Part shown: piece after piece, positions 37,048 to 46,385 of the stretch
How the letters are laid out: the number at the start of each line of letters is the position of its first letter
Numbering within the stretch: position 1 is the stretch's first letter
Origin: Candidatus Amarobacillus elongatus
Lineage (GTDB): Bacteria; Chloroflexota; Dehalococcoidia; Tepidiformales; Tepidiformaceae
DNA: 64,000 nucleotides
Direction: 5' to 3'
Assembly (NCBI GenBank): GCA_016703545.1
Contig: JADJBX010000003.1
Span: forward strand, 310,001 to 374,000
Made by a program: the position numbers and the translations under genes
Notes under the pieces: generated by a model
The model's input: only the letters and a program-made list of their open reading frames with translations
Told to the model about the DNA's origin: nothing
Database searches by the model: none

Positions 37048-38520
37048 TCAGGGTGTTGGCGATGGCGTGGCCCCGCCGGCGCCCGGGATCGTGAGCGACC
37101 CCGACGCGACCGTCTGGCCGTTGACCACCAGCCGGACCGTGGCCTGCCCGCTCCCCGCCGGGCGCGGCACACTCACGTTGCGGCTCTCGTTCTTCTTGAG
37201 TGCCAACGAGAGTGGTGTCTCCGTGGTCGTCACGCTCCCGTTGAGGTCCAGCGTCAGCACGATCTTCGCGTCCGTCGTCGCGTAATCACCCCCGCTGTTG
37301 GCGATGGTCACAGAGACGTTCGACCCCGCGAGTTGCGCGGTCAGCGACAGGTTCGGCGCCTCCACGGCCGGCTGGAGCGTGAACGTGGCGCTGTTGTTCG
37401 CCTCGTTCGCCTCCTTCACAGCGTTGTCGGGGTCGACCTTGATCTCCACCGTGGTGCGCTGCGACACCGGGTTCGCGAGTTCGAACGTCACGACGGCCGT
37501 GCCGTTGTTCGGGCCCATGTTCACGGCGAAGGCGCGTGCCCCGGCGAGGGCGCCGGCCGACACCACCAGTGACCCGCTGTAGGCGTTGCTGCTCGTGTTC
37601 GTCACCGTCACCCGCAGGTGGGTGGCGTCGGTGAGCTGCGCATCGGTGGGAACGAAATCGGGGGCGTTGGTGGCGGTAGCCGTGGGGCTGGGCGAAGGCG
37701 AGGGGAGCGCGGCAACGGTCGCCGTCGCCGGCACCGCCGTCGGCGTCTCGGAACGCACGGGCACGAGCGCCAGCGACTCCGCCACTTCGAGCGCGGCCTT
37801 CTTCACCCATCCGCCGCCGTTCGCATCGATGTAGAGCCACTCGCCGTCGGCGGTCTTGCCGAGCACCTTCACGCTCTGGCCGGAGTTCAGCGTGCCCATC
37901 GCCTCCCCGTTGTCGGCGGGCGTGCGGCGCACGGTCACCTGCGCGGTTACCTTGCCCAGGATGTCACGGGTGGCCGTGCCGATGTCCTCGACGCCGACCA
38001 CGCGGACCTTCTCGGAGTCCTTCACCGCGCCGGATTGGGTGGTGACGCGCACGAAGATCGAGTACTCGCCGCGCCGCTCGAGCCGCAGCGGGAGCGAGGC
38101 GTTGTACACCTTGTCGGCGTTGGGCGGCGGCGCGGCGATGTCCTGGAACGCCTGGTCGCCCACGAACAGCTGGAACCGGGTGATGGTCTCGCTCGCGTTG
38201 GCGGCCACGATCACGTCGTACTGCTTGCCGATGTCGAGGCGGTCGCCGGCGCGCGGCGAGTCGATGCGCACCTGCGCCTTCGCCGTCTCGGTGGCGGCGA
38301 CGCTGGGGCCGTCGTCGTCATCGCCGCGGACGACCGAGTACAGCAGGAAGACGGCTGCGGCGCCAACGAGCACCGCGAGCCCGATGAAGACATAAAACAT
38401 CGGCTGTCGAGCGGGGACGTCGCTGTAATACCCGTCGTCGTAATAGCCGGGTTCGTCATACTCGTCGTAGTCGTCGTCGTACCCCTCCTCGTCATCCCAG
38501 TACTCGTCCTCGTCGGCCAC
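37048..38520 (-). CDS. Membrane-anchored SH3b and CARDB-like domain protein
   Basis: A 490-residue protein. A very acidic, Tyr/Asp-rich N-terminus (DEEGYDDDYDEYDEPGYYDD) is followed by one membrane helix (PMFYVFIGLAVLVGAAAVFL). Outside come a strand-rich domain, an SH3b-like domain (VRRTPADNGEAMGTLNSGQS; GEWLYIDANGGGWVKKAALE), a Pro/Thr/Ser linker, and two CARDB-type repeats (HLRVTVTNTSSNAYSG; NLSLTAQLAGSNVSVTIANS). It is probably an extracytoplasmic wall- or polysaccharide-binding protein. GTG 38520 is the first start in frame. An upstream Pro-rich frame starting at 38630-38639 probably belongs to it through a frameshift near 38521-38526. Confidence 0.75.
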   Translation of the reverse strand: MADEDEYWDDEEGYDDDYDEYDEPGYYDDGYYSDVPARQPMFYVFIGLAVLVGAAAVFLLYSVVRGDDDDGPSVAATETAKAQVRIDSPRAGDRLDIGKQYDVIVAANASETITRFQLFVGDQAFQDIAAPPPNADKVYNASLPLRLERRGEYSIFVRVTTQSGAVKDSEKVRVVGVEDIGTATRDILGKVTAQVTVRRTPADNGEAMGTLNSGQSVKVLGKTADGEWLYIDANGGGWVKKAALEVAESLALVPVRSETPTAVPATATVAALPSPSPSPTATATNAPDFVPTDAQLTDATHLRVTVTNTSSNAYSGSLVVSAGALAGARAFAVNMGPNNGTAVVTFELANPVSQRTTVEIKVDPDNAVKEANEANNSATFTLQPAVEAPNLSLTAQLAGSNVSVTIANSGGDYATTDAKIVLTLDLNGSVTTTETPLSLALKKNESRNVSVPRPAGSGQATVRLVVNGQTVASGSLTIPGAGGATPSPTP

Positions 38521-38646
38521 GGCGGCGCGCCGTAGGCGGGGGGCGGGTTGGGGGTGCGCGGAGGGGGCGGGGGAGTCGAGGCGCCGATGATTGGCTCGTC
38601 TGGCGGAATCGACCCGGCTGAATCAGTCATGCAATCCATCCGCCCG

Positions 38647-38661
38647 GTGCCAGCCTGGCAC
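38647..38661. repeat. Perfect 15-bp dyad upstream of the SH3b/CARDB gene
   Basis: GTGCCAG-C-CTGGCAC, just before the possible ATG start at 38639 on the minus strand and downstream of the promoter at 38690. It could be an operator or a small mRNA hairpin. Confidence 0.55.
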
Positions 38662-38689
38662 GGGGCACGCGACGGTCGCGTTTCGCCGA

Positions 38690-38718
38690 ATTATCGAATT
38701 GCGGGCGGGTAGCGGCAA
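38690..38718 (-). promoter_or_regulatory. Promoter of the SH3b/CARDB protein gene
   Basis: On the minus strand: TTGCCG, exactly 17 bases, GATAAT (five of six consensus in the -10). Transcription would start near 38683, well upstream of the GTG at 38520 but close to the ATG at 38639, which supports a longer coding region. Confidence 0.5.
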
Positions 38719-38758
38719 CAGAATGGCACCGGTTGCCTGCGTTTTTATTACGAGCCGT

Positions 38759-39826
38759 TTACGCGCGCCACCCGACCGCGTCCTCGCAGCCCAGGTCTCG
38801 GGCGAGCCGGATGGCATAGCGGTCCGTCATCCCCGAGACAAAATCCGCCGCCCGCCGTTCGACCGGGTCACCGGGAAGCGAGAACCCCGGCGAGATGCCG
38901 TCCGGGTGCGAGACGAAGTGCCGGAAAAGGAAGATGGCGATGCGCTTGCCCCGTTCGGCCTCCTCGCGCGTGCCGTCGAAGAGGTAGACACGCTGGAACA
39001 TGAACTCGCGCAGCTCGTTCGCGGCGGACGCCACCGGCGGGCTGAAGCGGATGAGCGGGACTTCGCCATCACCGTCGCCGGTGGCGGCCCAGCTCGCGTG
39101 CACAATATCGCCGACCAGGGTGTCGACGCGCTCCTCGTACGAGCCGCCCAGTTCGCGCCGGGCAGACGCAGGCAGGTCGTGCTCGGAGATGAGCCCCGCG
39201 CGGATGGCATCGAGGATGTCGTGGTTCACGTACGCGATGGCGTCCGCGATCTTGACGACCTGCCCTTCGAGCGTGAGCGGGACGCCCCAGCCCTCGGCGA
39301 GGATGTCGGCGCGCGCCTTGGACGACTTTTCGATGGCGTCGAGGACCTCGAACGTCAGGTTCAGCCCTTCGCCGGCGTTTTCGAGGCGGTCCAGCACTCG
39401 CACCGACTGGTAATTGTGGCGAAAGCCCTCCGGCAGGCACTCCGCGAGCGCTTCCTCGCCAGCGTGGCCGAACGGGCCATGGCCGATGTCGTGCCCCAGG
39501 GCGGCGGCCTCGGCGAGGTCTTCGTTCAGGTTCAGGGCCCGCGTGATGGCCCGCGCCACCTGCGCCACCTCGAGGGTGTGCGTGAGGCGCGTGACGTAAT
39601 GATCACCCTCGGGCGCCACGAATACCTGCGTCTTGTGCTTCAACCGCCGGAACGCCTTCGTGCGCAGGATGCGGTCGCGGTCGACCTGGTACTCGGTGGA
39701 AAGGGGGGCCGCCGTTTCCGGTCGCGCACGGCCCTTGCTGGTCGCGCCCCGCGCGGCGAAGGGGCTGAGGGCGGCTTCGCGCGCGGCCAGGCGCGCCCGG
39801 ACCAGGGCTTCATGCATCCCGGTCAT
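38759..39826 (-). CDS. dGTPase-like HD-domain phosphohydrolase
   Basis: A 355-residue deoxyguanosinetriphosphate triphosphohydrolase-like protein. HD motifs are present: RLTHTLEVAQVARAITRALN (H), AALGHDIGHGPFGHAGEEAL (HD), and KIADAIAYVNHDILDAIRAG (distal D). The N-terminus EYQVDRDRILRTKAFRRLKH is characteristic. It hydrolyses dNTPs to deoxynucleoside and tripolyphosphate, limiting dNTP pools. The start may be ATG 39817 (MHEALVRARLAARE). It is the first of three minus-strand genes leading to dnaG. Confidence 0.9.
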   Translation of the reverse strand: MTGMHEALVRARLAAREAALSPFAARGATSKGRARPETAAPLSTEYQVDRDRILRTKAFRRLKHKTQVFVAPEGDHYVTRLTHTLEVAQVARAITRALNLNEDLAEAAALGHDIGHGPFGHAGEEALAECLPEGFRHNYQSVRVLDRLENAGEGLNLTFEVLDAIEKSSKARADILAEGWGVPLTLEGQVVKIADAIAYVNHDILDAIRAGLISEHDLPASARRELGGSYEERVDTLVGDIVHASWAATGDGDGEVPLIRFSPPVASAANELREFMFQRVYLFDGTREEAERGKRIAIFLFRHFVSHPDGISPGFSLPGDPVERRAADFVSGMTDRYAIRLARDLGCEDAVGWRA

Positions 39827-39977
39827 TGTACCCGCCGATGCGTCATTGGATGACGTTCACCTCCGCCCTTCGACCGAACGGTAGATGTGCCCTTTCGCGC
39901 ATGGCACGGCGACGCGAACCGGCGACGATGACCGAAGAACGAAACACCACGGCGGCCCGGCCGCGAGGAGAGACACC

Positions 39978-40310
39978 ATGGAAATCGAAGTGCTGACCTT
40001 CCGCATCGACGACGTCCCCAGCAACCGGGTGGCGCTCTATATCGAAAGCGTCGAGCTGGCGATCGGTGAGTTCGACGGCCTCGTCTCCAGCCACTGGGTA
40101 CATCGCAGCGGCGGGGAGGTCGTGGGTGTGGTGGCGTGGGAAACCGAACGCGACCTCGAGCGGTTCCGCCATTCCGAGCTCTACGCCCGCCTCGTCATGG
40201 ACCCCTGCGTGAACGACTGTGACGACGCCGTCTTCGAAGCGGGCCGGCGCTCCCCGGAACTGCCGACGGCCGAAGAGGTGATCGAAGCGTGGATGGCCCT
40301 GGCGGCGTGA
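39978..40310 (+). CDS. Small conserved protein, ferredoxin-like (ABM-type) fold suspected
   Basis: A 110-residue soluble protein: MEIEVLTFRIDDVPSNRVAL, HWVHRSGGEVVGVVAWETER, DLERFRHSELYARLVMDPCV. The alternation of strands and helices and the ...RFRHSELYARL... segment recall antibiotic-biosynthesis-monooxygenase-like small dimeric proteins, but no catalytic residue can be assigned. ATG 39978 has GAGGAG eight bases upstream. It is convergent with ppsA across a perfect 11-bp terminator hairpin. Confidence 0.6.
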   Translation: MEIEVLTFRIDDVPSNRVALYIESVELAIGEFDGLVSSHWVHRSGGEVVGVVAWETERDLERFRHSELYARLVMDPCVNDCDDAVFEAGRRSPELPTAEEVIEAWMALAA

Positions 40311-40317
40311 ACGAACA

Positions 40318-40345
40318 ACAGGCCCCGGTTCGCGCCGGGGCCTGT
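40318..40345. terminator. Bidirectional terminator between the small protein gene and ppsA
   Basis: ACAGGCCCCGG-TTCGCG-CCGGGGCCTGT, a perfect 11-bp stem between two convergent genes. Confidence 0.8.
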
Positions 40346-40368
40346 CGGGACGGATTCGTGTGGCCTCG

Positions 40369-42670
40369 CTATTCGCGAGAGGGCAGCATGAGCGGCGCGC
40401 GGCCCAGCTTCGCTTCGGCGTCCGCGATGATTTCGCGGGTCTGGTCGATCATGTCCGGGCTGACGCTCACGCTCGTCGCGCCCCACTCCACCAGCCGTTC
40501 CGTGACCTCCGGGGTAGACGCTCGGCGCCTGGCCGCAGATGGAGACGGTGAGCCCGCGGCGGCGCGCCGTGGTGACCGCCGTCTGGATCGCCAGCATCAC
40601 CGCTTCGTTGCGCTCGTCGAACGTCTCGGCCAGCTTCTCGCTGTCGCGGTCGACGCCCAGCACGAGCTGCGTCAGGTCGTTGGAGCCGATGGAGATGCCA
40701 TCGATGCCGACGTCGATGAAGCGGTCGAGAATGAGCACGTTCGACGGCACTTCGACCATCATCCAGAGCTTGAAGTCCGGCGCCCGGACGAGCCCCTGCT
40801 CGGCGAGTGCGCGCTTCACGCCCTGCAGCTCCGCCGGGGTCCGGACGAACGGCACCATGATCGCGAGATTGGTGAACTCGCTGCGCACGAGCTTGATGGC
40901 GTCGACTTCGAGCCGGAAGATGTCCGGCTCCTGGATGTACCGGCTGGCGCCGCGGAAGCCGATCATCGGGTTCTCTTCCGACCGTTCGTACTTCGCGCCG
41001 CCGCGCAGGTTGGCGTATTCGTTGGTCTTGAAGTCGGTGAGGCGGTAGACCACGGGGCGCGGCGCGAAGGCGCGGCAGAACTCGCTGATGCCTTCCGCCA
41101 GCTTCTTCGTGTACTCCTCGGGGTGCCCGTCCTCGATGAACTGCCGTGGGTGCGTGCCGATCTGGGCGGCGATGAATTCGGCGCGCAGGAGGCCCACGCC
41201 ATCGACGTGGCGCTTCGCCACGACGTCCGCCAGTTCGGGTTCCGCCAGGTTCACGTACAGCTTCGTCGTGGTCTTGAGCGTGGCCGCGCGGGAGTAGCGC
41301 TCCTTCTGGCGCGCCGCCCACTGCAGCCGTGCCTCCGCCCGGCCGTCGTAGATGACGCCCGCGGAACCGTCGACGGTCACGAGGCGGTCGATCTCGAGCG
41401 ATGTCGCGTTCGCCACGCCGACCACGCAGGGGATGCCGAGTTCGCGGCTGACGATGGCCGCGTGGCACGTTCGCCCGCCGCGCTCGGTGATGATCGCGGA
41501 GGCTCGCTTCATGGCCGGGACGAAATCGGGGGTCGTCATCTCCGCCACGAGCACGTCGCCCGGGCGGACGATGTCGATATCCCGCGGGTCGTGGACGACG
41601 CGCACGATGCCCATGCCGACCCCCGGGCTCGCCGGCTGCCCGTTGAGCAGCACCGGCGCGGTCTCTTCCTCGCCGTCTTCCTCGTCCATCGCGGACTTGA
41701 GCGTGGTCACGGGGCGGGCCTGCGTGAGGTAGAACTTGCCGCCTTCGTACGCCCACTCGATGTCCTGGGGCGTGCCGTAGTGCTGCTCGACGCTGCGGCC
41801 GATGCGCGCCAGCTCGCGGATGTCGTTGTCGTCCAGCTTCGGCCGGTCGACAAGCTCGTCGGGGACGGGTTGCCAGGAGTTCGCGCCTTCATGCCCGCCG
41901 TCGGATTCCTGCGCACGGGCGATCTGGCGCGGCTGCGGGACGTGGGTCTTGCTCGTGATCTGGAACGTGTCCTTCTTGACGAGGTAGAGGTCCGGCGAGA
42001 TCTCGCCCGAGACGATGCCCTCGCCGAGGCCGTAGACGGCCTCGATCGTGATCGTGTTCGGGTCCGAGCGTACCGGTTCGATTGTGAACATAACGCCGGA
42101 CTTCTCGGACTGCACCATCCGCTGCACGGGCACGGCGAGGCCGACCTTGAGGTGGTCGTAGCCCGCTTCCTCGCGATAGAAGATGGCGCGGCCTTCGAAA
42201 AGGGACGCCCAGCAGGCCTGCACGGCCTTCACCACGTTGTCGCCGCCGACCACGTTCAGGAACGTGCTCTGCTGGCCGACGAAGGAGGCCTCGGGGAGGT
42301 CCTCGGCGGTGGCGGAGCTGCGGACCGCGACGGCGCCCTCGCCGAGCTCCGTGTAGGCCGCCTTGATCTCATCGGCAATGTGAGCCGGCATGGGCGCTTC
42401 GATGATGCGCTGCTTGATGCGTTCCGCCCGCTCATTGAGGGCGCGCGAATCCGAGACATCGAGCCCGAAGAGTTCCTTCTTGAGCACGGGTTCGAGGCCG
42501 TTCTGCGCCAGGAAGTGAAAGTAGGTATCGGCCGTGACCACAAAACCGGGCGGGACCGGGATGTTGGCACGGGTCAGTTCGCCGAGGTTGGCGCCCTTGC
42601 CACCCACGAGGCCGAGGTCGTCGCGGCCGACGTCCTTGAACCATACGACCGATCGCCCGAGAGAAATCAT
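40369..42670 (-). CDS. ppsA: Phosphoenolpyruvate synthase (pyruvate, water dikinase), one frameshift
   Basis: Converts pyruvate, ATP and water to PEP, AMP and phosphate, the entry to gluconeogenesis; about 767 residues. The ATP-grasp domain reads GRDDLGLVGGKGANLGELTR, VAVRSSATAEDLPEASFVGQ and DIEWAYEGGKFYLTQARPVT. The phosphohistidine domain is TERGGRTCHAAIVSRELGIP with the His. The PEP-binding barrel has GVGLLRAEFI and GSNDLTQLVLGVDRDSEK, then the Cys region ICGQAPSVYP. A surplus C near 40517 then breaks the frame; without it the end reads EVTERLVEWGATSVSVSP...LPSRE. The start is ATG 42670 (MISLGRSVVWFKD), although a GTG at 42718 sits exactly where a leaderless transcript would begin. Confidence 0.92.
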
Positions 42671-42723
42671 TTCTTGCCTATACCTCCGAGGGGGCATCAT
42701 AGGTTTGGGTGATGGCACCGCGA

Positions 42724-42752
42724 ATTATACCAGCAGCCCCTGCGGCTCCCAA
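42724..42752 (-). promoter_or_regulatory. Promoter of ppsA
   Basis: On the minus strand: TTGGGA, exactly 17 bases, TATAAT (perfect -10). The in-frame GTG at 42718 is only six bases past the -10 box; the ATG at 42670 has a GGAGG twelve bases upstream. Confidence 0.55.
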
Positions 42753-42791
42753 ACCCGTAAAGGGGCCGCTCGTTACCTACCCTTTGGTCCG

Positions 42792-44643
42792 CTATTCCAC
42801 CGTTACGGTCTTCGCCAGGTTCCGCGGCTGGTCCACGTCGCAGCCGCGGCGGAGCGCCATCGCGTACGACAGCAGCTGCAGCGGGACCGTCGACACGATC
42901 GGTTCCAGCAGCGGCGCCACCGGCGGCACTTCGATGCACTCATTCGCGAGCCGCGTCACGTGGGCGTCGCCTTCGGTGATCACCGCGATGACGCGGCCGC
43001 CTCGCGCCTGCACCTGCTCGATGTTCGAGACGATCTTCGAGCGCAGCGCGTGGGTGGTGGCGATGGCGACGGTCGGGAAGGATGGGTCGATGAGGGCGAT
43101 GGGCCCGTGCTTCATCTCGCCCGCCGCGTACCCCTCGGCGTGGACGTAGCTGATCTCCTTCATCTTCAGCGCACCCTCGAGGGCGACGGGGAAAGCGAGC
43201 CCGCGCCCGAGGAAGAGAAGGTGCTCCGACGCGTGGTACTGCTCGGCGAGTGAGGTGTACACCTCGAGATTGGCGAGCGCGCGCCCCACGGCATCGGGCA
43301 CGCGGGTGAGGTCCTGGATCCGCTCGCGCAGTTCGCCCGGCCCGAGCCGGCCCTTCGCCAGCGCGAGGCGCAGCGACAGCGCGTAGAGCGCCGCGATCGC
43401 GGTCGTGAAGCACTTCGTGCTCGCGACGCCCCGTTCGAGGCCGGCCCGCGTGTAGACCGTGCCGTGCGCGACACGCGTCGTTTGGGCTCCCTGGGTGTTG
43501 CAGATCGTGATCTGCACGGCGCCCGCGCGCCCGGGCCACGTTCATCGCCTCCAGCACGTCCACGGTCTCCCCGGATTGGCTGACGGACACGACGAGTGCG
43601 GACGGCCCGAGGATGGGGTTGCGGTAGCGGAACTCGCTGGCGTTGTCGATCTCGGCCGGCACGCCCGCGATCTCCTCGATGAAGCGGCGGCCGATCATCG
43701 CCGCGTGCAGGCTCGTGCCCATGCCGATGAGGACCACGCGATCGATGCTGGCGAGTCGCGCCTCGGCCGACCCGAGGTCGTCACAGTGAACTTCCGGAGG
43801 CTCTTGCGAAACAAGCGACTGGATCGTGTCGGAGAGGCTCTCCGGCTGCTCCATAATCTCCTTGAGCATGAAGTGCGCGTACTGGCCCTTCAGCGCGCTC
43901 GCGGGGTCGATGTCGATCTCGCGGATTTCGACCTGGAGTGCGCTGCCGTGTTCGTTGACGTAACGCGCGCCGGCCTTCGTAATCTCGGCCACTTCGCCGT
44001 CCGCGAGGAAGGTGACTCGGCGCGTGCGCGGCAGGACGGCCGCCAGGTCGCTCGCGAGGACCATCTCGTCTTCGCCGTGCCCGATGACGATGCCACCGGC
44101 GTTCCCCACCCGCGCCGCGACGATGACGCCGGGCTGCGACGGGCTCAGCGCGAGGATCGCCTGGGAGCCTTCGAGCTGGCTGCAGGTAATGCGCAGCGCA
44201 TCCAGCAGCGTGCGCCCGGCCTTCACCTGGCCCTCCATGAGGTGAGCGATGGTCTCGGTGTCGGTTTCGCTCAGGAACTCGTGTCCCTCGGCGCGGAGGC
44301 GGCCGCGGAGCTCGGCGTAGTTCTCGACGATACCGTTGTGGATGACGACGACCTCGCCCGCGCAGCTCTGATGCGGGTGCGCGTTGATGTCACTGGGGCG
44401 GCCATGCGTGGCCCAGCGCGTGTGCCCGATGCCGACAGTGCCGGCGGTGGCGTCCATGGCGTTCAGCGCCGATTCGAGGTTGGCGATCTTGCCTTCGCGC
44501 TTGGTGATGCTCACGGCGCCGCCATCGGGTTCGAGGACGGCGATGCCCGCGGAGTCGTACCCGCGGTATTCCAGGTCGTGCAGGGCGGAGAGGAGGACCG
44601 GCGCGGCGGGTTCATTCCCGACATAACCCACGATACCACACAT
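42792..44643 (-). CDS. glmS: Glutamine--fructose-6-phosphate aminotransferase (isomerizing), one frameshift
   Basis: Makes glucosamine-6-phosphate from fructose-6-phosphate and glutamine, the first step of UDP-GlcNAc and peptidoglycan synthesis; about 617 residues. It starts MCGIVGYVGNEPAAP with the N-terminal Cys nucleophile and has the glutaminase motifs GHTRWATHGRPSDINAHPH and HNGIVENYAELR. The isomerase part has VVSVSQSGETVDVLEAMNVA. One surplus base in the CCC near 43522-43524 splits the gene; corrected, it reads VARARG-AVQITICNTQGAQTTR. It continues through AEGYAAGEMKHGPIALID to the family end NLAKTVTVE. No glmS ribozyme is seen upstream. Confidence 0.94.
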
Positions 44644-45034
44644 AACGAAGCAAACTCCCTTGAGCGCTGCCGGCGAACGGCAACGTCAGAGCGGCGCGTT
44701 TCAGCAGCCGCGATGGATGGGCGCTTTGGACAGGTGGACGTGTGAAGAAGGGTGCGGGACACCCTTCGCACGTGGGAGCGGATCTGTCAGCCGGTTACCC
44801 GCGCTGGTTTGGCCGCTGCCTGACGACTGTGCATGCCGGGGGGCCATCCGCCGAATGTTTCGATACTGCCCCCGCCTCGTCGTCCGCACATGGGTGCGGA
44901 CCTGGCGCTCTGCGTTCACGTCCTGGGATGCGAGCGTGTTTCTGTCTCGCGAGCCACCTCCCGGCAGTCGATGGAGTCAGTCTCGCCCGCTCCGGCGCCT
45001 GCGGTCAATGCCGGGAACCGCGAGGATTGCTCGT
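44644..45034. other. Gene-free gap upstream of glmS with two hairpins
   Basis: This 390-base gap holds no convincing coding frame, tRNA or known RNA. Two perfect hairpins occur: GAAGGGTG-CGGGA-CACCCTTC (44747-44767) and GTCCGCAC-ATGG-GTGCGGAC (44882-44901). The first could stop minus-strand read-through towards glmS. Confidence 0.4.
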
Positions 45035-45331
45035 TTAGCAGTCCGCCCGCGCGATGCCCGCGAGGCCGAGGAACTCGTCCTCCCACTCAAGGACGGTGCG
45101 GATGATGTTCGCGCCGATGGGGTTCGGATTCCCGGCGATGCCCCGGTCCAGGAGCTCCTGCTCAATACGCGGCGCGCTCTCCGCCGGGGCGCTCGATTGC
45201 AGCCCGAGTTCGCGCTCGACCGCGAGGATGAGGTCCACGACCTCGCCAGCAAGGTACACGCCCTCTTCCTGGAGTTGCTCCCAGACCCACTCGGCGCATT
45301 CAGTCAGGAGTTCGGGGGTGAGCTTGCTCAT
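45035..45331 (-). CDS. Hypothetical small acidic protein
   Basis: A 98-residue protein, MSKLTPELLTECAEWVWEQL, then VYLAGEVVDLILAVERELGL and IGANIIRTVLEWEDEFLGLA. It is helical and acidic, with no signal peptide, cysteine motif or membrane segment. I do not recognise the family. ATG 45331 is preferred over an upstream GTG-type extension because the added residues (RPLRFGWRGRPN) look like leader sequence. It lies downstream of nfo on the same strand, with a 58-base gap. Confidence 0.65.
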   Translation of the reverse strand: MSKLTPELLTECAEWVWEQLQEEGVYLAGEVVDLILAVERELGLQSSAPAESAPRIEQELLDRGIAGNPNPIGANIIRTVLEWEDEFLGLAGIARADC

Positions 45332-45389
45332 GTTCGGCCTTCCTCGCCATCCAAATCTAAGCGGGCGCACGGAAACGGGCCACATGGGC

Positions 45390-46249
45390 TCACGCGACGG
45401 GGGCTCCCGCCTCGTTTCGAAGCTGCTTCAGGCGGCGCAGGTTCTCCTCGTCCGGTCCCTTGCCATCCATGCCGGGCACTTCGAGCAGGAACGGCACGTC
45501 GGCGAAGGCGGCATGGCCCATGAGCGTGCGAAAGCCGTCGTACCCGATGGAGCCATCGCCGATATTCTCGTGGCGGTCCTTCACGCCGCCGAGCGGGCCC
45601 TTGCTGTCGTTCGCGTGGACCGCGCGCAGGCGGCCCGGCCCGATTTCCTTGGCGAATTCAGTCATGGCCAGCTCGCATCCCTCCGCACTGGCGATGTCGT
45701 AGCCCATGGCGAAGGCGTGGCAGGTATCGAGGCAGATGCCAAGCCGCGGGTCTTCTCCCAGCCCGCGGATGAGCGTGCCGAGCTCGGCGAAGCTGCGGCC
45801 CATGCAGTTTCCCTGCCCGGCGTTGTTTTCGAGCAGGAGGCTGACGGCCGGCGGCGCCTGCTCCAGCACCTGCCCGAGCAGTCGGCAGGCCTGTTCGCGC
45901 ACGCCATCGAACCCAGGCCGAGGTGGCTGCCGACGTGCACGATCACGCCCTCGATTCCAAGCCGGCCCGCCCACTGCAGGTAGCTCGAAAGGGACGCCAC
46001 GGACTTCTCCTGGATCGCCTCGTCCTGACTGCCAAAGTTGATGAGGTAGATGGCGTGCGTGAAGACGGGAATGTCCGCCGTGGCGCGGGTGGTGATGAAC
46101 GCTTCGGCCTGCTCGTCCGAGAGGGCGGGGAGGCGCCACTGCTGGGGCGCCGAAAGGAAGACCTGGAGCGCCTCCGCACCCATTCCCAGCGCCTTCGGGA
46201 AGGCGTTGGCCGGGCCGCCCGCGCTCGAAACATGTGCCCCAATCCGCAT
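45390..46249 (-). CDS. nfo: Deoxyribonuclease IV (AP endonuclease), one frameshift
   Basis: A zinc-dependent AP endonuclease for base excision repair; about 286 residues. Family motifs: MRIGAHVSSAGGPANAFPKA, TRATADIPVFTHAIYLINFG, VIVHVGSHLGLG. One missing G near 45915 interrupts the gene. It continues with metal-site segments LENNAGQGNCMGRSFAELGT, GICLDTCHAFAMGYD, AVHANDSKGPLGGVKDRHEN, IGDGSIG and FLLEVPGMDGKGPDEENLRR. The start at ATG 46249 matches the usual MRIGAH. It follows the OmpR-type regulator gene across a terminator hairpin. Confidence 0.93.
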
Positions 46250-46333
46250 CGAAAGAACCCTCCGGGAAGGGAGTATAGCCGCCCTTCTTTGTGTGTTCGT
46301 TAGGTTCCCTGGCGGCTTTTGGGGCACAAGCAA

Positions 46334-46361
46334 AGAGGCGGACCCATGCGGTTCCGCCTCT
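46334..46361 (-). terminator. Hairpin after the OmpR-type regulator gene
   Basis: AGAGGCGGA and TCCGCCTCT form a 9-bp stem with a 10-base loop, about 25 bases past the regulator stop on the minus strand. Confidence 0.6.
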
Positions 46362-46385
46362 CCGAAGCACGAAATCCGGGACGAA

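Noticed and set aside
42671..44760. A glmS ribozyme upstream of glmS
   Set aside because: The leader is short and lacks the ribozyme core; only simple hairpins are visible.
44742..45038. Plus-strand open frames in the gap before glmS
   Set aside because: No ribosome site, unusual composition and no recognisable motif; two hairpins interrupt the region.
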